Assembly: GCA_023386315.1 (NCBI GenBank)
Contig: JAEWJZ010000012.1
Coordinates: 1-21,922, forward strand
DNA: 21,922 bases
Source: Bacillota bacterium
GTDB taxonomy: Bacteria; Bacillota; Clostridia; Lachnospirales; Lachnospiraceae
Reading direction: 5' to 3'
The notes below the pieces were generated by a model. It made no database searches. It was not told the origin of the DNA and saw only the letters and a list, made by a program, of their open reading frames with translations. Position numbers and translations under genes: made by a program. Each line of letters opens with the position of its first letter. The first letter of the stretch is position 1. Of the stretch, positions 6,708 to 13,836 are shown piece by piece.

Positions 6708-7832
6708 TCACCAAATCTTTCTTAAATACTTACCCAAATTCTCAGCTACGGTTTCCTTTATTTCATCGGCAATCAGTCTTGCCTTCTGCTCGTCCATATT
6801 TGCCTTTTTCGCAACCTCAAGAATATCTTTGATTCCCGGATTCATACCATTTCCATTTACTGTAGTAGCATGTTCTCCTCCGATAGAATTACTATATGTC
6901 AAATCATAGGCCGGAGACAGTTTCCAAACTCCATCCTGATATAAATAGGAAAAATTTTTGGAATGATCATCCCTATTATGAGCAAACACATTGAAGCACA
7001 TAAGTCGAAATAGCTTTTCCACTTCTTCATAACTATGTGTCAGTTTTAATGTTAGTTGCATCAGAATGTTGTAATCCAGATTCGGGATGCGATGTGAAGT
7101 TTCCAGCAAGGCACTCACAGAAATCATATGAGTCTTTTGTCCATTTTCTCTGTCAAATCTCTTTGTAGCAAAATATCCATCATATAAGTCTGATGGTAAG
7201 AGCTTCGTGTCAGCCATCGGAATCTTGCATTTTTTAGCACATAAAGAATAATCATATTCCTCCCTGCCAATGCCGTTCCTATCAATGGAAGAAGGAAACT
7301 TTACAATCCATTCCTCTCCATTCAATTCATAATTAACCTTAGGTCTGGCACCACCAGAAGAACCTCCCAGGCGAAACAATTCATCTAAGCACTCTGTATT
7401 TTCTGTTTCAAACATTTTGGAACTTTCTGTTGCCAGTTCATCAAGAGACATTTCAGACATTTGGACTTTCATTTCATTGGATGGATGGTACTCCAATCCT
7501 CCCATTCCACTATCGCCAACTATTGCCAATCTAGTGAGCGCATTTACTGTAGCTGGATTTATTCCATTCTTCAATAAAAGACGATCCACCAATAGTCGCC
7601 CCCAGCCATCTGGCAGACTATCTGCAAATACCCCAAATAATCCGTCAAAGGGATCGTACTTTCTTGGAATAAACACGCCTTTATTAAGCGGTAATGAAAT
7701 TAGATTAATAGAAAATCCTCTCCGGACCCACTCATCAGAGTATTCAAATGCAACCAAATGCTCTCTTGTCTCTGCCAAAGTGCCAACATGCACATTTTTC
7801 ATATATACTTCGAGAGTCTTACGATCTGTCAT
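6708..7832 (-). CDS. hipA: HipA family kinase toxin
   Basis: This 374-residue protein has the HipA layout. An N-terminal subdomain contains the SLPDGWG motif (72-78). A glycine-rich P-loop-like segment GGSSGGARPK covers 156-165. The catalytic loop AHNRDDHSKNF covers 284-294 (D288/D289 and N293), and the metal-binding D310 sits in SPAYDLT. In the studied family such kinases phosphorylate the aminoacyl-tRNA synthetase GltX and cause growth arrest. The key residues are intact, so activity is expected, but the target is not known here. It is shorter than E. coli HipA (440 residues). A perfect AGGAGG lies before ATG 7832, which is inside the last codons of hipB (14-base overlap), so the pair is coupled. 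Confidence 0.9.
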   Translation of the reverse strand: MTDRKTLEVYMKNVHVGTLAETREHLVAFEYSDEWVRRGFSINLISLPLNKGVFIPRKYDPFDGLFGVFADSLPDGWGRLLVDRLLLKNGINPATVNALTRLAIVGDSGMGGLEYHPSNEMKVQMSEMSLDELATESSKMFETENTECLDELFRLGGSSGGARPKVNYELNGEEWIVKFPSSIDRNGIGREEYDYSLCAKKCKIPMADTKLLPSDLYDGYFATKRFDRENGQKTHMISVSALLETSHRIPNLDYNILMQLTLKLTHSYEEVEKLFRLMCFNVFAHNRDDHSKNFSYLYQDGVWKLSPAYDLTYSNSIGGEHATTVNGNGMNPGIKDILEVAKKANMDEQKARLIADEIKETVAENLGKYLRKIW

Positions 7833-8100
7833 TAATTACCTCCTGGATAGATGAATATCCTTTCTTTACAAACAGTAACTCAAAATCATTCTCCAATCCT
7901 AACGCAAATGCAATTTTAATCAGAGAAGTTAATGATATTTCTCCGGTATTCTCAAAACGTTTAATGGAGCCCAAACTCACTTCAGAACGTTTGCTCAGCT
8001 GCACCTGTGTAAGATTTTGCTCTTTTCTTCTATCTTTTATTCTCGCTGCAAGATCCTTATTTACTTGATTCGGTGATTTTAAAAAGGCAAATGTATCCAT
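7819..8100 (-). CDS. hipB: HipB-like XRE family antitoxin
   Basis: This 93-residue protein has one helix-turn-helix domain of the Cro/C1 type at about residues 17-70 (AARIKDRRKEQNLTQVQLSKR, then a recognition helix SLGSIKRFEN). It precedes and overlaps the HipA gene, as expected for the antitoxin and autorepressor of the pair. The start is ATG at 8100 with TAGGAGTG about ten bases upstream. Direct repeats at the promoter (8128-8145 and 8169-8186) are likely its operators. Confidence 0.88.
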   Translation of the reverse strand: MDTFAFLKSPNQVNKDLAARIKDRRKEQNLTQVQLSKRSEVSLGSIKRFENTGEISLTSLIKIAFALGLENDFELLFVKKGYSSIQEVINDRS

Positions 8101-8127
8101 ATAAATGCTTCACTCCTAATCTATTTC

Positions 8128-8186
8128 TATAGATAATATATTAACCCAAATCATCAAAAATATCAATATATAGATAACATATTAGC
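8128..8186. promoter_or_regulatory. Two operator-like direct repeats at the hipBA promoter
   Basis: TATAGATAATATATTAAC (8128-8145) is repeated as TATAGATAACATATTAGC (8169-8186) with two mismatches. The centre-to-centre distance is 41 bases, about four helical turns. One copy covers the -10 box and the other lies just upstream of the -35 box, as expected for cooperative binding by an antitoxin repressor. Confidence 0.6.
8138..8166 (-). promoter_or_regulatory. Predicted hipBA promoter
   Basis: On the minus strand TTGATA (8161-8166) and TAATAT (8138-8143) are 17 bases apart. Transcription would start about 30 bases before the hipB ATG at 8100. The promoter is embedded in the two direct repeats. 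Confidence 0.65.
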
Positions 8187-8508
8187 CATCTTTTATATTT
8201 TACTCTTGAGAACTGGTGTAATTTCTTAATTTGGCATTGGCTTCGCCTTTTTCTCTTTTATTTTTTCCCTTCCTTACATATATTAGTAGTTGTTCGCTCT
8301 GATATCTCCTTATATACATCTTCCGCAGGAATACACTTCGATACATCAAAGTTTTTGAGCTTTTCCAATCTATATCTTAATTATATAACCAAACTAAATA
8401 AATCCTCATTGAACAGTTAGTCCAAAAAGGAACATTTCACCCACACGAGTTTGCTCATGTGGGCTACCAAAAATAGCCGTGCTTCACGCACGGCCCTGTT
8501 CAATCATA
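8187..8508. other. Intergenic region between hipBA and the MqsRA-like pair
   Basis: I see no gene in this AT-rich stretch. It holds two hairpins near its right side: 8476-8494 (a terminator, listed separately) and 8440-8463. The second pairs CCCACACGAG with CTCATGTGGG with one mismatch and a four-base loop, and has no following T-run. Two stacked hairpins of this kind are also seen at IS200/IS605 ends, but no transposase or TnpB is present. Confidence 0.5.
8466..8494 (-). terminator. Intrinsic terminator after the MqsA-like/Panacea gene
   Basis: The perfect stem GCCGTGC/GCACGGC (8476-8494, five-base loop) starts 14 bases after the stop at 8509. On the minus strand it is followed by TATTTTTGG. 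Confidence 0.7.
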
Positions 8509-9537
8509 TTATATCTGTAAACTCTCCGCATATTTAAACAGGATAATATCCTTGGGAGCCGTTTTGGTATATGCTTGCTCTTGATGCATGAATGTCACAA
8601 TCTCATCTTTGGTCATCCTTCCAAGTCTTGCTATGACAGTATCCAAAATACGCTTATCCTCTGCATCAAGTGCCGGGTAATCTGAGCCTACCTGTAAGTT
8701 GAAATAATACGCACAAGTCTCACCCATATTCACTTCCTCACATGGAACACCTTTGAGATCGATAATGGAATTATGTTCGATTGGCACTGCTCCCATCGGC
8801 AAGGCCTGATATACCAGGCCTGTGATAGCACTCCCTCTCTCCTTATAAGAAAGCGCATCTGAATACCACATTAACTTCATGAGTTTTACTTTATACAAGC
8901 TGGTGACCATGGTTGATGCTGCAAAATAGCGAATCACATCCACTACCTTATCTAAAGAGAGAACTGCTTTCCCCTGTAACATTTGATTACTCTGAAATCT
9001 CGCATATTTAGCTTCAATCGCTTTCCGCAGATAACGGTCTTGATCATTCTCATAGAGAATAGTAGCCGTCTCGAGATATCTGCGATAGGACTCAGCCAAT
9101 AAATTATTCTTTGCCTCCACAAGTAAATCGAGAAACCATTGTGGATCCTGATTAAGTTTTTTTAAAATAGTATCATGCGCTTTGTCCTGCACCTGATGAC
9201 TTTCATATCTGGTAATGGTTTTAATACCCCACCCTAAGAGAACACAAAGGTCACTCTGGCTAATGCCATACTTTCCACGAATAGCATTAATATCCTTAGA
9301 AGTAAGAAGTCTTTGTTTTCTTCTATAAGCATCTTTTATTGCCACATCATTCTCCTGAATTTGGGACTCATCCATATACAATTCATCTGCAGCATCACAA
9401 TAAAAGTAAGTAGCCTCATAGTCTACAGGCACTTTCTTAAAACTTGTATGTTCCATTACACGAACTGTTTTCACTTCATGCTCTTCCATACAGCAGGTAC
9501 ATAAACGTTTTTCACTGCGAATCTCTTTCATGTTCAC
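8509..9537 (-). CDS. MqsA-like antitoxin fused to a Panacea/SocA-like (DUF4065) domain
   Basis: This protein of 342 residues has three parts. The N-terminal zinc-ribbon-like segment has C13-T-C-C16 and a lone C47 where MqsA proteins have a second CxxC. The helix-turn-helix lies at about 78-134 (GISQSDLCVLLGWGIKTITRYE, much like MqsA). The C-terminal domain at about 194-300 matches the DUF4065 pattern (LDKVVDVIRYF, KLMKLMWYSDAL, YQALPMGAVP). DUF4065 is the Panacea domain known to neutralise many unrelated toxins. It lies 13 bases after the MqsR-like toxin gene. The start is chosen as GTG 9537, since GGGAGGTG sits seven bases upstream; ATG 9531 is the alternative. The frame stays open to 9645, but that part overlaps the toxin gene and has no ribosome binding site. 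Confidence 0.85.
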   Translation of the reverse strand: MNMKEIRSEKRLCTCCMEEHEVKTVRVMEHTSFKKVPVDYEATYFYCDAADELYMDESQIQENDVAIKDAYRRKQRLLTSKDINAIRGKYGISQSDLCVLLGWGIKTITRYESHQVQDKAHDTILKKLNQDPQWFLDLLVEAKNNLLAESYRRYLETATILYENDQDRYLRKAIEAKYARFQSNQMLQGKAVLSLDKVVDVIRYFAASTMVTSLYKVKLMKLMWYSDALSYKERGSAITGLVYQALPMGAVPIEHNSIIDLKGVPCEEVNMGETCAYYFNLQVGSDYPALDAEDKRILDTVIARLGRMTKDEIVTFMHQEQAYTKTAPKDIILFKYAESLQI

Positions 9538-9550
9538 CAAAACACCTCCC

Positions 9551-9997
9551 TTATTTATACCTATATGGAAACAGCTCTGGTATAAATGCTCTCTCAGCAA
9601 AATGAAATGACATAACAAAAGTTGTGGAATTCCCATACATACCAAACAGCTCCACTCTTATCTTAATATATACATCGTCCTTACCATTATAGACCTTTCC
9701 AAATTCCCTCATCTCACTCCTATTGGGGAACTTAAAATCTGTTACAGTCCTCATATATTCCCCCACAGTAAGCATTTTCAATTCTTTTTTCAGAGCGTCC
9801 ACTGGATTCTCATTCGGAAATAAAGTATTTACCGTGTATTGATTCGTAAATTTTTCATCTCTTTGGTCATCTACACGCCTGCGTGCCTGAAAATTAATCT
9901 GAGCACCATTTTCAAGCGCATATTTCAAATCCTGGAGATAAGACTTTACATCTAATTCACTTTCAATTCTTTCTTTTGTTTCTTTCGCCAATTTCAT
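9551..9997 (-). CDS. MqsR-like toxin (putative mRNA interferase)
   Basis: This 148-residue protein is the partner of the MqsA-like antitoxin. The C-terminal half resembles MqsR in order and spacing: a helix LTVGEYMRTVTD, then EFGKVY, then strands DVYIKIRVE and TFVMSFHFAE, compared with the DVYRP...EVYLKITV...LIVSF part of E. coli MqsR. MqsR belongs to the RelE-like fold and cleaves mRNA; catalytic residues cannot be assigned safely here. The toxin-first gene order is also that of mqsRA. ATG 9997 is chosen because the in-frame ATG at 10030 lies in the predicted -10 box. The site GGGCGGGAG is very close to the start, so translation may be weak. Confidence 0.65.
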   Translation of the reverse strand: MKLAKETKERIESELDVKSYLQDLKYALENGAQINFQARRRVDDQRDEKFTNQYTVNTLFPNENPVDALKKELKMLTVGEYMRTVTDFKFPNRSEMREFGKVYNGKDDVYIKIRVELFGMYGNSTTFVMSFHFAERAFIPELFPYRYK

Positions 9998-10008
9998 TCT
10001 CCCGCCCA

Positions 10009-10026
10009 AGGTATCATTTGATACCT
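10009..10026. promoter_or_regulatory. Palindromic operator of the MqsRA-like pair
   Basis: AGGTATCATTTGATACCT is an 18-bp palindrome with two central bases (8-bp arms). It lies directly downstream of the -10 box, covering the expected transcription start. Its outer AGGT/ACCT half-sites recall the ACCT...AGGT operator bound by E. coli MqsA. Confidence 0.7.
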
Positions 10027-10028
10027 CC

Positions 10029-10057
10029 ATAATAAATCGGTTTTACTCTCTTGTCAA
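10029..10057 (-). promoter_or_regulatory. Promoter of the MqsRA-like operon
   Basis: On the minus strand TTGACA (10052-10057) and TATTAT (10029-10034) are separated by 17 bases. The start point would fall near 10022, inside the palindrome, giving a leader of about 25 bases to the toxin ATG at 9997. Confidence 0.75.
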
Positions 10058-10133
10058 TTAAAATCTTTATTAAAAACTTCACAAAAGCCTTTTCTATTGT
10101 CCTTAGATAGTAAAACTAATAAAAGAGAATATG

Positions 10134-10162
10134 AAAAAAGGAGACTGCAATCTGCAATCTCC
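10134..10162 (-). terminator. Intrinsic terminator after lysS
   Basis: A stem of ten pairs with one mismatch (10140-10162) is followed on the minus strand by TTTTTT (10134-10139). The plus strand also has a T-run (CATTTTT), so it may work both ways. It separates the housekeeping block from the accessory island. Confidence 0.8.
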
Positions 10163-10252
10163 TCATTTTTCATCGTCATAACCCGAGTGTAAAAAACTTT
10201 TATATTCTGCTTTTTCCTAGATATTCACTTAAATCAAGTATTCTTGCGTGGT

Positions 10253-11758
10253 CTATTTTTCCAAACTCTTCATCGTCGGGAACAACAACACATCCCTGAT
10301 CGCATAACTATCCGTAAGCAGCATCACAAACCGGTCAATCCCAATCCCAATACCGCCCGTAGGAGGCATACCGATCATCAGCGCATTGACGAAATCCTCA
10401 TCCATCGAGTTCGCTTCATCATCCCCCGCTGCCAGAAGTGCTTCCTGAGCCTTAAATCTCTCAATCTGATCCAGCGGATCATTCAACTCGGAATACGCAT
10501 TTGCCATCTCACGCCTTGTAATAAACAGCTCGAAACGCTCTGTATATTCCGGATCACTCGGCTTTTTCTTTGTAAGAGGTGAAATCTCAACCGGATGGTC
10601 AATAATAAACGTAGGCTGAATCAAATGCTCCTCTACAAACTCTTCAAACAGAAGGCTTAAGATATCGCCCTTTTTATGTCTTGCTTCATAAGCCACATGG
10701 TACTGATCCGCAAGAGCTTTCGCTTCTTCATCTGTATGAATAACAGTAAAATCAATATCCTTATATTTCTTCAGAGCGTCAACCATGGAAATACGCTCGA
10801 ATGGTTTAGACAAATCAATCTCTACTCCATCATAGGTCACAACCGCAGTGCCAAGCACCTTTAATGCAACCTCACGGAATAAATTCTCCACCAGATCCAT
10901 CATGCCGTGGTAATCGGTATATGCCTGATAGAGCTCCATCAAAGTAAATTCAGGGTTATGTCTGGTATCCACACCCTCATTACGGAAAACACGACCAATT
11001 TCATAAACCCGCTCTAAACCGCCGACAATCAGTCTCTTTAAATAAAGTTCCAGAGAAATACGCAGCTTTACGTCCTCATCAAGGGCGTTATAATGGGTAT
11101 CAAAAGGTCTTGCTGCTGCTCCGCCTGCATTGGCCACCAGCATAGGAGTCTCAACCTCCATAAAGCCCTGGGCATCCAAATGGTTGCGGATCTCCTTTAT
11201 AATCTGGGAACGCTTTACAAACGTATCACGTACTTCCGGATTCATAATCAAATCAACATATCTCTGTCTGTAACGAAGATCGGTATTGGTAAGGCCATGG
11301 AACTTCTCAGGCAGAATCTGCAGACTCTTGGTCAGCAGCTCCACGCTTTCCGCATGGATGGAAACCTCTCCTGTCTTTGTTGTAAATGCGGTTCCCTTGA
11401 TTCCAACGATATCACCGATATCAAGCTTTTTAAATTCTTTATAGGATTCTTCGCCAATGCTGTCTCTTGCTACATAGGACTGAATATTACCCTTTAAATC
11501 CTGGACATTACAAAAAGAGGCCTTTCCCATAACCCGCTTGGACATCAGACGTCCTGCGATGGAGACTTCTTTGCCTTCCCAGACTTCATAATTTTCTTTG
11601 ATCTCACTGCTGTGTACGGTAACATCGTACTTTGTAACCTTAAACGGATCCTTTCCTGATTCCTGAAGCTCAGCCAGCTTCTCCCGGCGAACCTTAAGTA
11701 AATGGTTTAAATCCTCTTCTACAACCTGATTCTGGTTTTGATTCTGCTGTTCTGCCAC
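10253..11758 (-). CDS. lysS: Lysyl-tRNA synthetase, class II
   Basis: This 501-residue enzyme charges tRNA-Lys. An anticodon-binding OB-fold covers about residues 55-145. Class II motif 2 is clear ([15 protein letters not shown] at 258-272), and motif 3 [12 protein letters not shown] lies near the C-terminus. The length is normal for the bacterial form. The start is GTG at 11758 with AAAGGAGTGG eight bases upstream. The Gln/Asn-rich first dozen residues are a low-complexity lead-in outside the fold. It follows greA by 40 bases with no terminator, so it is co-transcribed with it. Confidence 0.97.
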   Translation of the reverse strand: MAEQQNQNQNQVVEEDLNHLLKVRREKLAELQESGKDPFKVTKYDVTVHSSEIKENYEVWEGKEVSIAGRLMSKRVMGKASFCNVQDLKGNIQSYVARDSIGEESYKEFKKLDIGDIVGIKGTAFTTKTGEVSIHAESVELLTKSLQILPEKFHGLTNTDLRYRQRYVDLIMNPEVRDTFVKRSQIIKEIRNHLDAQGFMEVETPMLVANAGGAAARPFDTHYNALDEDVKLRISLELYLKRLIVGGLERVYEIGRVFRNEGVDTRHNPEFTLMELYQAYTDYHGMMDLVENLFREVALKVLGTAVVTYDGVEIDLSKPFERISMVDALKKYKDIDFTVIHTDEEAKALADQYHVAYEARHKKGDILSLLFEEFVEEHLIQPTFIIDHPVEISPLTKKKPSDPEYTERFELFITRREMANAYSELNDPLDQIERFKAQEALLAAGDDEANSMDEDFVNALMIGMPPTGGIGIGIDRFVMLLTDSYAIRDVLLFPTMKSLEK

Positions 11759-11798
11759 TTGTTTCCACTCCTTTGTGAACTATGTTAAGGAAGTACTC

Positions 11799-12281
11799 TT
11801 AAGACACTCTCTGGATCTCAAGTACCTTATACTGAATGACTCCCGACTGTGTTTCAACCTCAACAACGTCTCCCACTTTTTTGCCAATCAGCGCCTGACC
11901 TACCGGAGATTCATTGGAAATCTTATTCTGAAGGCTGTTTGCTTCGGTGGAACCGACAATTTTAAATTCCATCTCTTCGTCTTCATCCACATCGTAGACT
12001 TTTACCTTACAGCCAATATTAATCTTATCTAAGTCTATCTCATCTTCTACGACTACTTCTGCATTCTTAAGCAGCTTTTCCAGCTCTTCGATACGCAGCT
12101 CGATGTCTCTCTGCTCATCTTTGGCAGCATCGTACTCTGCATTCTCGGATAAGTCACCCTGTTCTCTGGCTTCCTTAATTTTCTGGGCAACTTCTTTTCT
12201 TTTCACTACTTTTAAGTTCTGAAGCTCATCTTCGTATCTCTTAAGACCTTCATAGGTTAAAATATTCTTCTTGTCTACCAT
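11799..12281 (-). CDS. greA: Transcription elongation factor GreA
   Basis: This is a 160-residue protein. The N-terminal coiled coil (residues about 10-76) carries the [16 protein letters not shown] tip, whose acidic residues act in the RNA polymerase secondary channel to stimulate cleavage of backtracked RNA. The C-terminal FKBP-like domain ends with [18 protein letters not shown]. The full typical length is present. AGGAGGAAG lies about ten bases before ATG 12281. It has its own consensus promoter and continues into lysS. Confidence 0.97.
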   Translation of the reverse strand: MVDKKNILTYEGLKRYEDELQNLKVVKRKEVAQKIKEAREQGDLSENAEYDAAKDEQRDIELRIEELEKLLKNAEVVVEDEIDLDKINIGCKVKVYDVDEDEEMEFKIVGSTEANSLQNKISNESPVGQALIGKKVGDVVEVETQSGVIQYKVLEIQRVS

Positions 12282-12329
12282 GGTTTTTTACTTCCTCCTG
12301 GTTTCTACTCGCTAAATCACATTCCAGAT

Positions 12330-12358
12330 ATTATAGCTTAAACATCTGTAATTGTCAA
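12330..12358 (-). promoter_or_regulatory. Fully consensus promoter before greA-lysS
   Basis: On the minus strand TTGACA (12353-12358), a 17-base spacer and TATAAT (12330-12335) match the vegetative consensus at all 12 positions. It starts right after the dusB stop and gives a leader of about 40 bases. Confidence 0.85.
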
Positions 12359-12379
12359 GATTCGAGTCCCTTTTTCTGA

Positions 12380-13348
12380 TTATAATGCGCCAATTCTTTC
12401 TCTTACAAACTGCCTTAATTCTTCCATTGTTTCCACCTGATTGATATCGTTTCTCAATTTGGCTGAATGGGGAAGTCCGGCAGTATACCATGCCATGTGT
12501 TTTCTCATCTCACGCATGGCAACCGTCTCTCCTTTGTGCTCTGCCTGCATGGTTCCATGACGCAGAATCATCTCGCTGATCTCAGCCGGAGTCGGCGGTT
12601 TTAACAGTTCTCCTGTCTCTAAGTAATGCAGCGTCCTGGAAAAGATCCAGGGATTTCCTTTTGCGCCCCGGGCGATCATGACTCCGTCACAGCCGGTCTG
12701 ATCGATTAAGGCTTTGGCATCTTCCGGCTTAAAGACATCGCCGTTGCCGATGACAGGAATGGAGACAGCTTCCTTCACCTGCCTGATGATATTCCAGTCA
12801 GCAGTCCCGGAATAGTACTGCTCCCTGGTTCTGCCGTGGACAGCAATCGCTGCCACACCGCAGCTTTCCGCCATACGGGCGAATTCCACTGCATTGCAGT
12901 CTTCCTCTGTAAAGCCTTTTCTGAATTTTACAGTGACCGGCTTTTTCACTGCCTTTACCATGGCAGTCAGGATCTTCTCCGCCAGCTTTATGTCTTTCAT
13001 CAGCGCGGAGCCTTCGCCGTTATTTACAATCTTCGGCACAGGACAGCCCATGTTCACATCGATCAGGGCAAACGGCCGGGATTCTATGGCAGCTGCCATA
13101 TCTGCCATGATCGCCGGGTCGGAACCGAAAAGCTGTACACTCACCGGCCCTTCCTGATCAGATATGCTTAACAGCTCATTGGTGTTCTTGTTCTTATATA
13201 AAATGGCTTTGGCACTGACCATCTCTGTGACCGACAGTCCGCAGCCCTGCTCCCTGCATAGAAAACGAAATGGCAGGTCCGTAACCCCTGCCATCGGCGC
13301 CAGTATCAGATTATTGTCAAACGTTACATTTCCTATTCTAAGTTTCAA
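12380..13348 (-). CDS. dusB: tRNA-dihydrouridine synthase B
   Basis: This 322-residue FMN-dependent TIM-barrel enzyme reduces uridine to dihydrouridine in tRNA D-loops. Family motifs are intact: LAPMAGVTDLPFR at 16-28, VNMGCPVPK at 98-106 with catalytic C102, VKFRKGF at 140-146, HGRTREQYYSG at 171-181, IGNGDV at 200-205, and ARGAKGNPWIF at 226-236. The start is TTG at 13348, overlapping the TGA of the upstream gene (TTGA), with GGAG about ten bases before it. An ATG start is not available at the conserved N-terminus. Confidence 0.95.
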   Translation of the reverse strand: MKLRIGNVTFDNNLILAPMAGVTDLPFRFLCREQGCGLSVTEMVSAKAILYKNKNTNELLSISDQEGPVSVQLFGSDPAIMADMAAAIESRPFALIDVNMGCPVPKIVNNGEGSALMKDIKLAEKILTAMVKAVKKPVTVKFRKGFTEEDCNAVEFARMAESCGVAAIAVHGRTREQYYSGTADWNIIRQVKEAVSIPVIGNGDVFKPEDAKALIDQTGCDGVMIARGAKGNPWIFSRTLHYLETGELLKPPTPAEISEMILRHGTMQAEHKGETVAMREMRKHMAWYTAGLPHSAKLRNDINQVETMEELRQFVRERIGAL

Positions 13349-13701
13349 CTGTCTTTTTCTCCGTCTTCTAATTCTTCTCCCAGATAAAAAACACGGTAGT
13401 ACATCTCAAGGGACTCCAAAAGCTCCCGTTTTTCCCGCTGGTACTGCTTTATCTTTAACACACTTCCGATTTCATCAAATAAGTAGTCCTCTTCGGATGC
13501 CGTTACTTTAAATTCCAGGGTTCCATCCTCGTCAAACTCCAGAACCAGAACTCCGCCTATGTCTTCGGTGTAGAGTACACACATGATCTGAAGCTCCTGC
13601 CGGATGCTTTCCGGGAGACTTTTAAACTGTTCATTAAAATAATATTTCTGTTCATAAGAATTGGCACCGCACAGCACCACTTTCTCTTCAGCCAGCTCCA
13701 T
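13345..13701 (-). CDS. DUF6145 family protein
   Basis: This is an acidic 118-residue protein of unknown function. The core EEKVVLCGANSYEQKYYFN and the motif QELQIMCVLYTEDIGGVL followed by EFDEDG match the DUF6145 family, which in Lachnospiraceae sits before dusB. The chosen start, ATG 13701, begins just before the conserved core and has GGTGA five bases upstream. The in-frame ATG 13734 is possible, but its nearest GGGGG is 15 bases away. Its stop overlaps the dusB start, so the two are coupled. The leader has a hairpin and a short upstream frame (see findings). Confidence 0.8.
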   Translation of the reverse strand: MELAEEKVVLCGANSYEQKYYFNEQFKSLPESIRQELQIMCVLYTEDIGGVLVLEFDEDGTLEFKVTASEEDYLFDEIGSVLKIKQYQREKRELLESLEMYYRVFYLGEELEDGEKDS

Positions 13702-13706
13702 ATCTG

Positions 13707-13742
13707 TCACCGTTCTTTCTGCCCGACCACGCATTCAAGCAT
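13707..13742 (-). CDS. Possible 11-codon leader peptide before the DUF6145 gene
   Basis: ATG 13742 opens a frame reading MLECVVGQKER and ends in TGA five bases before the DUF6145 ATG. GGGGG at 13750-13754 is seven bases upstream, a better-placed ribosome binding site than that of the main gene. The frame may feed ribosomes to the main start. Such a short frame may also be chance. Confidence 0.35.
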   Translation of the reverse strand: MLECVVGQKER

Positions 13743-13774
13743 GTTCTGTCCCCCTTCGGATACAGAGCATGCTT
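13737..13774 (-). promoter_or_regulatory. Leader hairpin with a ribosome binding site in its loop
   Basis: AAGCATGTTCTGT (13737-13749) pairs over 13 positions (one G-U) with ACAGAGCATGCTT (13762-13774). On the minus-strand transcript the 12-base loop holds AAGGGGG, and the start of the short leader frame lies in the stem. It is a candidate translational control element of the dusB operon. Confidence 0.5.
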
Positions 13775-13803
13775 TCTGATGTCGTTATGTTTATCGGATT
13801 CTA

Positions 13804-13832
13804 ATTGTACCATACAAAAAAAGAATTGACAA
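13804..13832 (-). promoter_or_regulatory. Promoter of the DUF6145-dusB operon
   Basis: On the minus strand TTGTCA (13827-13832) and TACAAT (13804-13809) are 17 bases apart, close to consensus. It lies just past the stop of the LacI-type gene and gives a leader of about 95 bases. Confidence 0.75.
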
Positions 13833-13836
13833 TAGC

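Noticed and set aside
6517..6714. 65-codon minus-strand frame beside the hipA end
   Set aside because: It runs through the long hairpin and lacks a ribosome binding site. I do not recognise it, and it most likely arises by chance or from a decayed fragment.
8430..8500. Repeat-like hairpins taken as a possible CRISPR array
   Set aside because: The two hairpins differ in sequence, and there is no regular repeat-spacer pattern or cas gene.
9538..9645. 36-residue N-terminal extension of the MqsA-like/Panacea protein
   Set aside because: It overlaps the end of the toxin gene and has no ribosome binding site, whereas GTG 9537 has an excellent one.
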